Assembly (NCBI GenBank): GCA_001599295.1
Contig: BCGN01000003.1
Location: 1,217,148-1,281,147 of the forward strand
From: Sporopachydermia quercuum
Taxonomy: Eukaryota > Ascomycota > Sporopachydermiomycetes > Sporopachydermiales > Sporopachydermiaceae
DNA: 64,000 bases
Direction: 5' to 3'
The position numbers and the translations under genes are program-made. The notes under the pieces were generated by a model. It was not told the DNA's origin. It did not search any database and worked only from the letters and a program-made list of their open reading frames with translations. The first letter of the stretch is position 1. Each line of letters opens with the position of its first letter. Of the stretch, positions 20,482 to 31,282 are shown piece after piece.

Positions 20482-22518
20482 ATGGCTTTTCATTATTTGA
20501 AATCAAACAGAAGATGTGTTATGAGTACTCGCTCATTTCTAATCATACATTCACATCGTCAGATTTATATATCGAAGCCTATACATAGATTGTACTCTTC
20601 GCGATCAAAGAATAAGGAGGAGACCAAGAATACTGAAAACAATACAAAGGAAACGAGAGAGAAGCCTAAAGTAGTGAAATCGTCTCTTAAGAATGAATCA
20701 TCAGAGAAACCTCATAGTAGCGTCTATCAACAAATTCTTCAAGATGTGAACAGTTCAGATTTACAGTTTTCTGAAGATGTTCCTTCAAATGATATCGGCA
20801 TCGTAATACCAGGTAAAAGCACAACTAGGAAATCAAATATACCAACAAAAAGTGTGTCATCATCTTCAAGCATCAAAAAATCTTCAATCAACTTCAAGAA
20901 AGCCCCAAAGACGAAGGTGGTCGTTATGTCGCCGAAACTCAAGTTTAAACCTGTGAAATCAACCAGGAACATTCATATAGCTGACATTGAAGTAGATGGT
21001 CTTCTTTCAGGCTACAGACCGCTGTTTCTAGGTAATAACAACAAAGATATTCAATCTATAGACTTATACCCCCCTTTGAATTATGATCCACTACTAACGT
21101 TCGAAGATATGATGTTTTCTGATCCAAATTTTAAGATGTCTCCTCGGATTTATAATTTAACTCCACCTGAAAAAGATCAATCAGTGAAGGTTAGAAAAGT
21201 GGTTATAGAGGCAGAGAAATCTGAATTAACTGACGAAGTTTTAGATCAGATACAGAAGAAGCATGCAAATAGCTCCCAGAAGTCTAGTCAAGTGCCAAAG
21301 ACGGGCTTCGAAGTGTACAATAAATCATTTCAGAACAAGCTAGCATCAGATTATTGGAATCTTGAACCTTCTACAAAGAAACCCAAGCCTTTTGACTATA
21401 CAGCACTTCCAATGGAACGTGAAGANAGCAATAAAGATATATTCAGTAGAGGAATCATCAGTAATGTTTCTAGTGCCATTAAAAATGATTCATCGTATAC
21501 GATAGAAGAAGCTACTCATCCAACTGTTATTTCTCAAATATCTGNTCCTGAGCATGAATTTTTAGAGAAAGAACTAAACACATCCAAAAATCATTCGTGG
21601 AATACAATCCCATACAAAATGTCTATATCCATGTATAGAAAATATTCCAAGAAAAATACTTGGCCAGTGGTCTCGTTAGTTGTTGAAACATCAACTGTTG
21701 GGGGGTTCAAAATAGCTGAAATGTCTATAAGTCAATTGTTCAAAGCTTTATGGAATTTCAGACCTATTCCTTACAAGAACATTTCTTCGTTGTCTGGGAA
21801 GTTCGACAGTGTCATTACTGAGAGTAATATACCTTCTGCTCCTGTGCCGGAAAAAGTACAATTAGAACCTGGAAAAACCAATTTGAAAGATCTAGAATAT
21901 TTAGCTGATAGATTGGAAGAATTTGATGGTAAACTTGCTAAGAAAGAAAAATTTAATGAAGGAAGTGATCTTGAAGATATCCTTGAATTGGGACAAATCC
22001 TAATTTCGATTAGAAAGAAGCTATCTGATTCTGGTAACAAAACTTCTGCCCAGTCTTTGTCTGACTTGGTAAGAACCTCAATTGGTACTTTTGGCGATTT
22101 GTGGATTGACAGGGTAAGCACCACTGATGAGTCCTCGTTCTGTCTACTGGTGCCATTATCATGTTTCAATGTTATTGGTACCAAACCATTAGACGGATCA
22201 GAAGAAGTATTAGTAGATATTCAAATGCCTGGATTTTTACAAAACTCTGATATGATTAGATATAAAACTAAGGGCGACTCAGTGTTCTTCAAGGTGTTCA
22301 GATTAAGATATTTTGGACCCAGTAGATATTATGATTTTTATCCTTATCAGAAAAAGAAATGGTGGTGGTTTCCATCATCTGTTGAAAGTAATCACTCTGT
22401 GTTCAAGAGGGGGAGATCGTCAGAGGTTAGTAGTAAAACAAGGAGAGTTAGTACTAAAGGCAAAGGTAAGTCTATACCAGTGAGAATTTTAGATGGCGAG
22501 ATAAATTTATGGAAGTAG
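20482..22518 (+). CDS. Mitochondrial protein, possibly Pet20/Sue1 family
   Basis: 678 residues from an ATG at 20482. The N-terminus is rich in Arg/Ser/His and lacks acids for about 45 residues, as in a mitochondrial presequence (ending near HRLYSSRSKNK). A polar linker is followed at about 171-190 by VDGLLSGYRPLFLGN, which reminds me of the Pet20/Sue1 family. Further on are a folded region (WNTIPYKMSISMYRKYSKK; LFKALWNFRPIPYKN), a glutamate-rich helix and a C-terminal part ending in an unusual KKKWWWFP block at about 622-630. It is much longer than S. cerevisiae Pet20. Mitochondrial targeting is fairly likely; the family name is a weak guess and no reaction is proposed. Confidence 0.6.
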   Translation: MAFHYLKSNRRCVMSTRSFLIIHSHRQIYISKPIHRLYSSRSKNKEETKNTENNTKETREKPKVVKSSLKNESSEKPHSSVYQQILQDVNSSDLQFSEDVPSNDIGIVIPGKSTTRKSNIPTKSVSSSSSIKKSSINFKKAPKTKVVVMSPKLKFKPVKSTRNIHIADIEVDGLLSGYRPLFLGNNNKDIQSIDLYPPLNYDPLLTFEDMMFSDPNFKMSPRIYNLTPPEKDQSVKVRKVVIEAEKSELTDEVLDQIQKKHANSSQKSSQVPKTGFEVYNKSFQNKLASDYWNLEPSTKKPKPFDYTALPMEREXSNKDIFSRGIISNVSSAIKNDSSYTIEEATHPTVISQISXPEHEFLEKELNTSKNHSWNTIPYKMSISMYRKYSKKNTWPVVSLVVETSTVGGFKIAEMSISQLFKALWNFRPIPYKNISSLSGKFDSVITESNIPSAPVPEKVQLEPGKTNLKDLEYLADRLEEFDGKLAKKEKFNEGSDLEDILELGQILISIRKKLSDSGNKTSAQSLSDLVRTSIGTFGDLWIDRVSTTDESSFCLLVPLSCFNVIGTKPLDGSEEVLVDIQMPGFLQNSDMIRYKTKGDSVFFKVFRLRYFGPSRYYDFYPYQKKKWWWFPSSVESNHSVFKRGRSSEVSSKTRRVSTKGKGKSIPVRILDGEINLWK

Positions 22519-23133
22519 AAGACATGACATGTATTTAGCTCATAGATACATATTATTACANACATATATTAAAATTGAGTACACCGGAAAAATCAAAATG
22601 TTACAGGAGCTAAATTGTGTTACCTCTCAATAATGTTAATGCATATAATCTACTAAAGCGTATTGTGGTATTTCAATAGAAGCTTGACAATAATTTTATT
22701 TTTCGTTTAACGTCATTAAGTAGATCAAATTGATTATATACAAGAATACAATTTTGCTTCACAAAGAGGCTCTATATCAAATGATAGTAACAGNAAAATA
22801 GCAAATAAAACACCGATATTCCTCGTATCCAGAAAAAGAAACATAGAGAAGTACTAAATATACAAAAAACATAGATGCAATAATACCAATAACCATCACC
22901 CTTCATAATGGTACTGAGANAACACACTCATTATGAGAAGGATTTACAAAATAGAAAGACCAATTATCCCATCAACGAATAAAAAATTTCAACTAGGCAG
23001 GTTCGCATTGAATATCCAGAGCCAGTAGAAGTATATACAGGTAAGAAAGAAAGAGAAAATACAGGCCAATAAGACGATCGTGAAGAGCAAGATTCAANCC
23101 AACAACAGAGTTGTACTGTAAATACATTTGTCT
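22519..23133. other. Convergent spacer between the mitochondrial gene and MSS116
   Basis: 615 bp of 3' flank, very AT-rich, with four N bases. I see no gene or repeat. Confidence 0.6.
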
Positions 23134-25215
23134 TCAAAAATCTAAGTCACCAAAGTTGTTATCTCTTCTACTGGAAGATCTTTTGTTGTTTCTTTCACGA
23201 CTTTCGTAAGAGTTATCAGATCTTTTGTTATTTCTTTCACGACTTTCGTAGGAGTTATCAGATCTTCTGTGATAGTCGTTTCTTTTTCTATCGGAATCTC
23301 TATTGTTGTAACCACCATAATTGCTACTGTTATTTCTTTGGTATCGATCGCCGNAATTGCCTTGGTTTCCTTTATTTCTGTTGAATTTATATTTGCCAGG
23401 AGCATCGATTTGGTGATATGAATTATCTTGATCATATCCAATATCAAAATAGCGTTTAGCCTCATGAACAGGCATTTTGAAAGTTCTTCTCCAGAACGCA
23501 GGTGATATATTAAGAGGCTTCTCACTGCCAATAGCGGACACTAAGCTCTGAATATTTTCAAACAAAATGTGTTCTCTAATGGAGAGATTTCCTAACATTG
23601 ATTGGTAAAAGCCAAGTAATGACCGAGGGCAATCAAGCTCTGTATGGCTAGGAAGTTCTGCCTCAACAATTGACTCGTATTCATTATGAAGTCCGGGTAG
23701 GACTCGAGGTTTAATACCTTTGTGTTCTAATAAGGACGCAAACTTATGCTCCAACGGAGATAAAAACAGAAACGACTCACCTGATTTACCAGCTCTGGCA
23801 GTTCTACCAATTCTATGGATATAAGTAGCAACACTCCCTGGAACACCAACCTGAATTACAGTGGTTGTATTGGGAAAATCCATACCACGGGCTCCGACAT
23901 CTGAGGTAATCAAAATACCTTTAGATGTGTTTTTGAACTTGTTAACAACATTTTCACGTCTGTTCATATTGAGTTTACCGTGAAGTTTTTGAGTAGAGAT
24001 TCTGATATTTTTGAAAGACAATAAAGGCTGGAGAACTTCGCTGAACCAGTCTACAGATTTGATTGTTGGTAAAAACACAATAGCTTTGAAATTTGTGTCA
24101 CTAACTTTCATACCAGGATGTCTAAGTTCTGAACGAGCGGCAGCTTCCACAAGTAAGGATAAAGCTTGAGTAAAACTAGCGGCTAAACTTTCTGTTTCAA
24201 TGATAGTTTGATCGATTGAATGATGCGCTTCAGCTTCATTAGGGTCAACACAATCAATATACTTGAAGTTTTTGTCAATTAGATTGACAGCGAAATTCTT
24301 AACTTTGTAGTCAATAGTGGCAGAAAACAAAAGAACTCTATGACGATCTTCGCGTGTTCTTTGCTTAGAAATAATGGACTCAATTTCAAGAATGGTGTCC
24401 TTAAATCCAATATCGAGTAATCTATCGGCCTCGTCGAGCACAAAATAATCCAAGTTGGCAAAGACTTCTTCATAACCAGATTGGAGAATATCCAACAATC
24501 TTCCAGGAGTAAAAACAATGATGTTAGGTACCCTCCTTCCACCAAACATATTAAGTAGTTGCCTTTGCTTGTCTTGCCCACCAACTGCAACATCGACACG
24601 TAATTTCAAATCACGACGTTTATTACAAACTTCCTGCAATTCTTTCTGTATTTGCATTGCCAAATCCCTTGTAGGAGCTATGACAATGGAGCTTACCTTA
24701 TTTGCATTTTTCTTAGCTGATTCAATAGCTGCTTGAAGCATCGGAATACCAAAAGCTAACGTTTTACCAGTACCAGTTTTAGCTCTTGCAACAATACCCT
24801 GATTATCTTCCAGTATGGGTAAGATTGCTTTCACTTGAACAGGTGTCATGGATTCAAAACCTCTCGCCATGATGGCGCTTATCAACCTGTCATCAACTTT
24901 TCCTGATAAAGAAGAAAACTTAACTTTGTCATCAGTTTGCTCTACTTCAGTTTTCTCAATTTCAGGTCGCTCTACTTTAGTTTGCTCAAGCTCAGTTAGC
25001 TCAAGATCAGATTTCTCAAGTTCATTTTGTCCCTTTGGGACTTGCTCGCCATTCAAACGCATAAATGCTGAAAAATGGAAGCTTCTACTTCTTGAAGCTG
25101 GAACGCAAGTGCCAAAAATCAAACTAACATGGGACTTGATCGATAACCTACCTGATAGACTATTGCGAACAATAGGCTTACAGGCTGTAACAGCAGCTCG
25201 CCTGATTACACTCAT
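23134..25215 (-). CDS. MSS116: Mitochondrial DEAD-box RNA helicase Mss116
   Basis: 693 residues from the ATG at 25215. An Arg/Ser-rich presequence of about 50 residues precedes a Glu-rich linker. The helicase core shows a Q motif (MTPVQ), motif I AKTGTGKT (145-152), Ia PTRDLA, Ib TPGRL, II DEAD (261-264), III SAT, V TSDVGARGMDFP and VI HRIGRTARAGKSGE. A C-terminal extension of the Mss116/CYT-19 kind follows, then a basic Arg/Asn/Ser/Tyr tail that includes a perfect 14-residue duplication (RSDNSYESRERNNK). Mss116 is the general RNA chaperone for splicing of mitochondrial group I and II introns and also helps mitochondrial translation and transcription. Confidence 0.93.
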   Translation of the reverse strand: MSVIRRAAVTACKPIVRNSLSGRLSIKSHVSLIFGTCVPASRSRSFHFSAFMRLNGEQVPKGQNELEKSDLELTELEQTKVERPEIEKTEVEQTDDKVKFSSLSGKVDDRLISAIMARGFESMTPVQVKAILPILEDNQGIVARAKTGTGKTLAFGIPMLQAAIESAKKNANKVSSIVIAPTRDLAMQIQKELQEVCNKRRDLKLRVDVAVGGQDKQRQLLNMFGGRRVPNIIVFTPGRLLDILQSGYEEVFANLDYFVLDEADRLLDIGFKDTILEIESIISKQRTREDRHRVLLFSATIDYKVKNFAVNLIDKNFKYIDCVDPNEAEAHHSIDQTIIETESLAASFTQALSLLVEAAARSELRHPGMKVSDTNFKAIVFLPTIKSVDWFSEVLQPLLSFKNIRISTQKLHGKLNMNRRENVVNKFKNTSKGILITSDVGARGMDFPNTTTVIQVGVPGSVATYIHRIGRTARAGKSGESFLFLSPLEHKFASLLEHKGIKPRVLPGLHNEYESIVEAELPSHTELDCPRSLLGFYQSMLGNLSIREHILFENIQSLVSAIGSEKPLNISPAFWRRTFKMPVHEAKRYFDIGYDQDNSYHQIDAPGKYKFNRNKGNQGNXGDRYQRNNSSNYGGYNNRDSDRKRNDYHRRSDNSYESRERNNKRSDNSYESRERNNKRSSSRRDNNFGDLDF
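23179..23262. repeat. 42-bp in-frame tandem duplication in the MSS116 tail
   Basis: Two adjacent 42-bp copies differ at two positions and encode the repeated RSDNSYESRERNNK. It adds positive charge to the RNA-binding tail. Confidence 0.9.
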
Positions 25216-25855
25216 TGCAGAAGATTATAACTACTGTCTTCTCTGAACAATGTGACTTTAGGACTTCAAGCAAATGGCTGATGGGTACAAATGTTTTTGA
25301 GTCGATATTAAAATCGGATTTTAAGTACATTCATGGAGAAGAAGAAGAGCTCTTCTGTGACACTACTAACAATCCAAAAGTGAAAAAATTATTCAATGAA
25401 AAGTATATCCCTCAATAATAAAGTTTTATAATANACCTCTGTTAGAGTTATCACTTACCCTGTTATGATCGTATGAGGAGATTCGATGTTGCGATAAGAG
25501 CGATGATGAAGTAATTGAGAATTATTACTTCATGGATAACAGTAAAATTAAAACACTTTGTACAAGAGAGATTAAACATTCTTATTTGAAAAACTATGGT
25601 TGAACACTATTTTTCCTTCGTTCCGTCTAAAAGTTCTAAACTCCAAGTAGGTTTGTTTACCTATACACTATAAAGCAATGACTCACATTTGCAACTCTAA
25701 TGCGTTTTCATGCAATTATGACAATTTATATTAGATGTTGCAGTTTCTTGCATTTACTTGCAGTTTACACTAATTCTTGCGTTCTTGAACTTTAATCTCC
25801 AGCAAGTTATCTGACGGTACAACATTTACAGTTTGTAAACTTAATTGCAAGAAAG

Positions 25856-25863
25856 TATAAATA
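25856..25863 (+). promoter_or_regulatory. TATA box (TATAAATA)
   Basis: A consensus TATA element follows five to six TTGCA/TTGCG motifs spread over about 165 bp. No long ORF follows directly. It may drive a long-leader transcript of the Ref2-like gene or a non-coding RNA. Confidence 0.4.
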
Positions 25864-26205
25864 TAGGAGGAAGTGCTCTCTATGGATTGTTTTCCTGTTC
25901 CATTCATTTGCAGGAACACAATGATGAATAAATCTCCCTTAGCATCACCGTAATAGANAGAAAGTAATTTGTTTCAGTTTGTGAATGAAGAAGCTTATCA
26001 GGAAATATTATAGCTAATTGAGGGTTTATTTACACCACCACTGAACTCTACAAGGAGGGTATGTGATTTCTGCTTTTATGTTGGGTAGAATGCCGTACGC
26101 CACAGCATTGTACCTGTCTTTGAAAAGGAGTAGATCCATTTTTATGTAATTATACGTCTGATTCTTCCAGTTGTTGTTCGTTTGTTTATTCTGTTCTGTT
26201 TAGGT

Positions 26206-26238
26206 CAGTTTTCAGTTTTCAGTTTTCAGTTTTCAGTT
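26206..26238. repeat. 7-bp tandem repeat (CAGTTTT), nearly five copies
   Basis: Four full CAGTTTT units and a partial fifth in the spacer before the Ref2-like gene. Confidence 0.9.
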
Positions 26239-26885
26239 CTCTTGTACGTGATGAGCTGAGTTTGGGATAAGCTCCTTGTTTCTCAACCATTCTCAGACAT
26301 TTATGCTTTTGCAAAATGTCAATCATTGTATAAGAGTTTTTAGCATTCGGAGATAGTATGTTCCAGGTTNTTGTTCGTTTTTCACTGGGTCTGTTCATTG
26401 AATTTCATTTAAGAACATCTGATAAAAATGAGCGTCTGTCCTATCTCGAAAATGTTTGAGCTACGAAGGTGGCTTGAAGTTTGCAAGGTCAAGGGTTCTC
26501 TTGAGCCTTCTGTAAAAACTGTTACCGTTAGAATTAGAACGTAGTTTCTGGAGAGCCATCTTCTATTCTCAACAAAATAGTTTATTCGTTGTTTTGTTTT
26601 AATGTTTTAATAAAAATTTGTCGAAGTCCTTATAGCATAGTTAATTTATTTATACAAACGAATCAAGATGATAACAAGTTCTGCTCATCTGACACCTGGG
26701 ACTACCAAACTACGGAGTAGGACGTTCTATTGGTTCGTCAGTTGACGTCGTGAGATTTTGCTTTTTGAAGATACATTGGCAATTTGTTTGGCGGAGATGT
26801 ATATACATTCATTTTAGAATCATGGTTCACTAACACAATAATTATAGATCACTTTATACCAGTGGCAACACCCCTAATCCTTGTC

Positions 26886-29800
26886 ATGATGGCGATGGGT
26901 GATAACCAACAACAACCTCTACAAACTAATGGGAAAGGTATGTATTGATACTTGAAGGTTCATTATTCACGTGCTATTTCAATTTACTATCTGATGGGGA
27001 TTCACGTGACTTAGCATTTGATTGAATGAGGGGCATATTCTATTCTTTTGTCTGGTAAAAGACTTCTACAAGATTGATTACTAATTATAATATAGACTCT
27101 CCTGGTTCTTTGAATCATAGCTTGATTGGAAATTCCATATTGAATGCATTTAGTCGTTTGAGAGGAGACAGCTTTGAACGCTTTTCATTAAGAGATCACT
27201 TCGATGCTAATCCGACAGGATTTTCGAAAGTACCTAGTAATGAAAATGATAAAAATAATCTGCTTGGATATGAATTTAATCGTAACCACTTGAATAATCA
27301 ACAAAATATTCATAATAGTATTTTGAATAGGCCGCTAGATCTTCCTGAAATTCCCTTGTTGCATTTGAATTTGAATGAAAATGAGAAGGAAAAGCCAAGC
27401 AATGTTACTTCTGATTTTTTATCACTATCGTCTTTGGCTAATCTTAATGATTCGGCTCTCGTGAAGAATCTTAATTCAAAATCTGCTGATGTTTCTATTA
27501 AAGATAAGGCATCGGTTCCTTATTTGTTGGAAGATCAGCCATTAGTTGCGGTGAAAAACAGTTCTACACCGGTGGTTCCCCCTGTTCCTGCTAATTCCAA
27601 TTTGAAGGACAGTATTAAAGAGAAAACGAAGGAAGAAGCAGATGAATCCAAGGAAGAAAAGAAGAACAAGAAGAAAAGTGAAGGGAAGTCTAAGAAGGAA
27701 TCCAAGAAAGCTATTGGAAGAGAACCTACGAACGCCAAACAAGAAACAGAAAATAAAAGTAAGAATGAGGAAGGTACCAACAATAGGCCTTCCAATGAAA
27801 ATCTAGGGAAGTCCAACGAATCTCTAATAGTAACTAGTATTTCGGATAATATTGTCTCTGATGAGACGAAATCTATCCGAAAATCTACTCCAACGACTGA
27901 AGAGAAATCTCGTGTTTCAGAGTTGGAAAATATAAAACAGCGAATAAATAATGACCACAGTGATTCAGGGATTGAAAAAAGTGCTGCAAAACCAGCTACT
28001 GAAAATGATAGAAGTGCAATGAAGGAGAAAGGCCTAGAAACGGGTCTCGTGAAACAAAAGAAGGAGAAGTTAACGGAGAAGGAAAAAGAGAAGAATGTTT
28101 TCAAAGATAACAAACATAGAGAATCTTTAATCAATAATTCACAATCTACACAGCAGCAGTCTGATGGTAAGTCTACTACAAAGCCAGGTGATAGTTCGAG
28201 AAATAGGAAAGATATTTCAAAAGAGACCAGAAACTCTTCTCCTTCGAGTTCATCATCAACTTCTCCATCGGCAAATGCTTATGTCACGCAAGTATCCAAT
28301 ATACCTGTTAGCGCTTGGGCGTTACAAACGGCTAATAACCCAAGACATGTAACGTTACAGCATGCTTTATCTAAGTTTGCTAAAGATACTCAATTCTGGA
28401 AAACTTTACGAAATCACGGAAAGTTCCTCCAGATCCTAATCGACTGGTTTGATTATGATATAAAACATAAGCAGTACAATCATATGATATCCGTACTCAA
28501 GGTTTTACAAAAGTTAGATTTGAATAAGAAATGGCTGAAGAAATTTGATTTGACAAGAAATTTTGAGCTGATTTCCAAATATTCAACTAATCCCGAGATC
28601 AGAGCATTAGCTAAGTCTTTCTTAGTTAGAATTGCAACTTTAGAGGCTGAAGAAAAACATATTTCTCAGGTGCCATCAACTACAAGAACTTCTTCTGTTT
28701 TTGGTATAAAGGCGAAACGACCTGAACAGAATAAAGTGACAACTTCTAAATTGTTCAAACAGATCAATAGAGAAAATGTTCCTTCAACTCAAAAGGCTAC
28801 GATGAAAATAACTAAAACTCCAATCTTCAAGAAAACATCAACCGAAAAAATACCGATTGCTAAAATCACTGAGACTAAGAAATCTGAAGGTCCTGTTCTA
28901 CCTCCTTGGCATTTAAAGGACTTGTTGAGTGGTGTCAAGATCAACAGCGATGAGTCTAAGAAGGCTAAAGAGAAAGAGGAAGTATCTAAAGCTGTAGAGA
29001 CTTCACCAAAGGATTCAACCAAAGTGACAGAGAATTTTAAGGGAGATGCTGAGGAAAATAAAGGTAAGGATAAAGATGGAGATAATAAACGAAAGAGAAC
29101 TATAGATGGTGATGATTCGACCGTTTGGTCTACAGAACGGCCAGTTAAGAAATTAAATCAATCAGGAATCAAGAGCATCTTATCAGTTAAACTGTCTGAT
29201 ATCGATAAAGAAGGAAGAAAACTTTATGGATCTACCTCTAAAGCTCGGAAGACTGTTCGTTTCAGACCGGATCATGAATTGACTATAGTTAAACTATTTG
29301 AAAGTGACGTAAGACCTCCGCATTATCATGCAGGCTTGCTATCGGATCTCAACAAGAATGAAGGATCTGACTTCAAACAAAAGCGTGATCTGGATGAAGA
29401 TGATTCGGGTCTCAATAAAATATCTTCAGATGAAGATGTGCCATGGTATAAGCCAAAGCCATATGATATTTCGAAATTGCCCTGGGTTAATGTCTCATCT
29501 TATGAAGGAAATTCTGAGTTAAAACAAGGTAAACAATCAGTTATATCTGAAGAAGCTCAAATTCAAAAGAACCGTGAATCCAAACAATTGCCTCTTATTG
29601 TTAATTCAATTGATGACATACCAGATACCCCAAAAGAGCTTGTTGATGAAACCGATGTTGCTGTGGAGCATAAAATGATGGTACCATTTGGATCAAGCGA
29701 AGCTTTCCTTCAAGCTTTTGATGATGATTCTTATGATCCATCCTCAGATTTTATGCAACCAGTTGTTCCTTTTGATCCTATGGTTGGAGTTTATGATGTG

Positions 29801-30508
29801 GATGCATTCTATAGAAACAATGAAGATTTCAGCGGAGATAGACAAAATAATGAATCAGGTATGAAGTCTTTTTCTGATCCAGCACCCAGTAGAATCTCGG
29901 ATAACAATGAGAAGTCGGTAGGCAAGAAACTGGAAGGAAGCAATTGGAAAAAAGATACAGTTAAACCCCTTAGTGAAATTGATTTTCAGAAAGTTATGCA
30001 AAACTTAGAAAGCTTGAAGAATGGTGTCTCTCTAAATATTCCAGCAACGAGGTCTCAGGCGGTGCCAGTTCCTTCGTTCAGCGGCACAATCGTCCCTCCT
30101 TATAATGTCGGAGCACCGGTAATGCCGTCATCTACTGATTTTCGACTTCCTGCATCATCTGGTTCAACTGGTTTATCCTCTTCGTACGATACAATTCGCG
30201 TATTCCCTTCTCATTATAATAACAATAATAGTAATCAATTTGGATCTTCACAGATAGGGGTAGTTGAACCATCCAGAACAGGGACTTTTCCAATGATGAT
30301 ACCTAACAATACTAACAATAATAATAATGATTCAAAGAACCACCGAAACAACATTCTTCCTGACTATATCTCACTTGATCATCTGTCGAATAGAAATAAA
30401 AATTCCAAGAACAACAATAATAAGAGTGACAAACAGAGAGTAGGAACTCCGGTGTTCGGTGTACCAGTTCGAAAGGACAGAAATGCTGGAGGTTTTTTCT
30501 TCTCCTAA
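26886..30508 (+). CDS. PNUTS/Ref2-like PP1-binding regulator of RNA 3'-end processing
   Basis: Two exons, 26886-26937 and 27096-30508, encode 1154 residues. The intron starts GTATGT and ends with TTACTAAT and ATATAG. Exon 1 gives MMAMGDNQQQPLQTNGK and joins at a G|AC aspartate; the second exon alone has no nearby ATG. After a long charged Lys/Glu/Ser region, residues about 421-535 form a helical TFIIS-N-like domain (FWKTLRNHGKFLQILIDWFD; LNKKWLKKFDLTR). Near 733 is a KTVRF motif followed by RPDHELTIVKLFE, which fits an RVxF docking site for PP1. This order matches PNUTS, whose yeast counterpart is Ref2 in the cleavage and polyadenylation factor with Glc7. The tail is Asn-rich. The architecture is clear; the name Ref2 is inferred. 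Confidence 0.68.
26938..27095 (+). other. Intron of the Ref2-like gene
   Basis: 158 nt, from GTATGT to TTACTAAT and ATATAG, in phase 1. It contains two CACGTG E-boxes (26968-26973 and 27003-27008). Confidence 0.88.
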
Positions 30509-31282
30509 AGAATATTGATAGATTTTATCTATTGACTTTAGATATCAAAATTACTCCCCCACAGCACCCAATCATAATGACATAGTATATATTGTTTCTT
30601 ATTAATATTCAGTGCTATATACATAATGAACATATCGGATCTGCCTCCGGCACAGGCCTCTAACGATCGACTATACCAGCTTACTGTCCATTACTTTTAT
30701 TTGTAGTTTTGAAGAGCGATCCTGTAAAATGTGAAAAACTGTTATATCGGCAACTCGTCACCAGAGCTTTGATATTTGTGTTTCTAAATTATCCGTCCCA
30801 TATCATCTTCCTTGACTAAGATGACCGTCTTATTGTTAAATGTACATTCTTTAATGTCTACATACTATTAATCATTGGAGTAAAATAACGTTGAGTAAAT
30901 AACGTTTACGAGATATTACATGACACTGCATAAATGTCATACTCATCATTCTTTGACACGAGTTTTCGTTGCTCAGACAACAGGACAAATTGAGAATGAC
31001 ATTTTTTTGTTTACATTCAAACGATATATGGTTATCAGTGTGCTCGTTTGTTTCCTTATTACAATTAGGTAGTACTAAAAGTTGAAAATGTTTGATCAAG
31101 TAAACTGACTTTTTACGATGCGGATGAAATAAATACATATTCGGATAACACTGATTGATAATATATCCTTCAATTCAGCTAATCAATCTTGAGCAGCTGT
31201 TTTAATTGGTTTAGAGGTAGTTTACCTTGGTGTTGTTAAAACTCCACTCGTTCCAGCTCTATTGAAGAATTTATTTTATCAA
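30509..31282. other. Spacer between the Ref2-like and Slk19-like genes
   Basis: 774 bp of tandem intergenic space. A GC-richer patch near 30637-30670 can form a small GCCT/AGGC hairpin. An 88-codon minus-strand ORF at 30872-31138 is not recognisable. Confidence 0.5.

Larger units (their letters stand above)
25216..26885. other. Divergent spacer between MSS116 and the Ref2-like gene, with a promoter-like block
   Basis: 1.67 kb with no confident CDS. It holds repeated TTGCA motifs (25689-25852), TATAAATA at 25856-25863, a GTATGT at 26059, a 7-bp tandem repeat at 26206-26238, and CACTAAC plus ATTATAG at 26828-26847 just before the next gene. A 67-codon plus-strand frame at 25215-25418 opens with TTG and is probably not a gene. 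Confidence 0.5.

Noticed and set aside
25215-25418. 67-codon plus-strand frame overlapping the MSS116 start
   Set aside because: It opens with TTG inside the start codon of MSS116 on the other strand, has an ATG only at 25281, and matches nothing I know.
30872-31138. 88-codon minus-strand ATG ORF
   Set aside because: No domain, lies in the spacer before the Slk19-like gene, composition like random AT-rich DNA.
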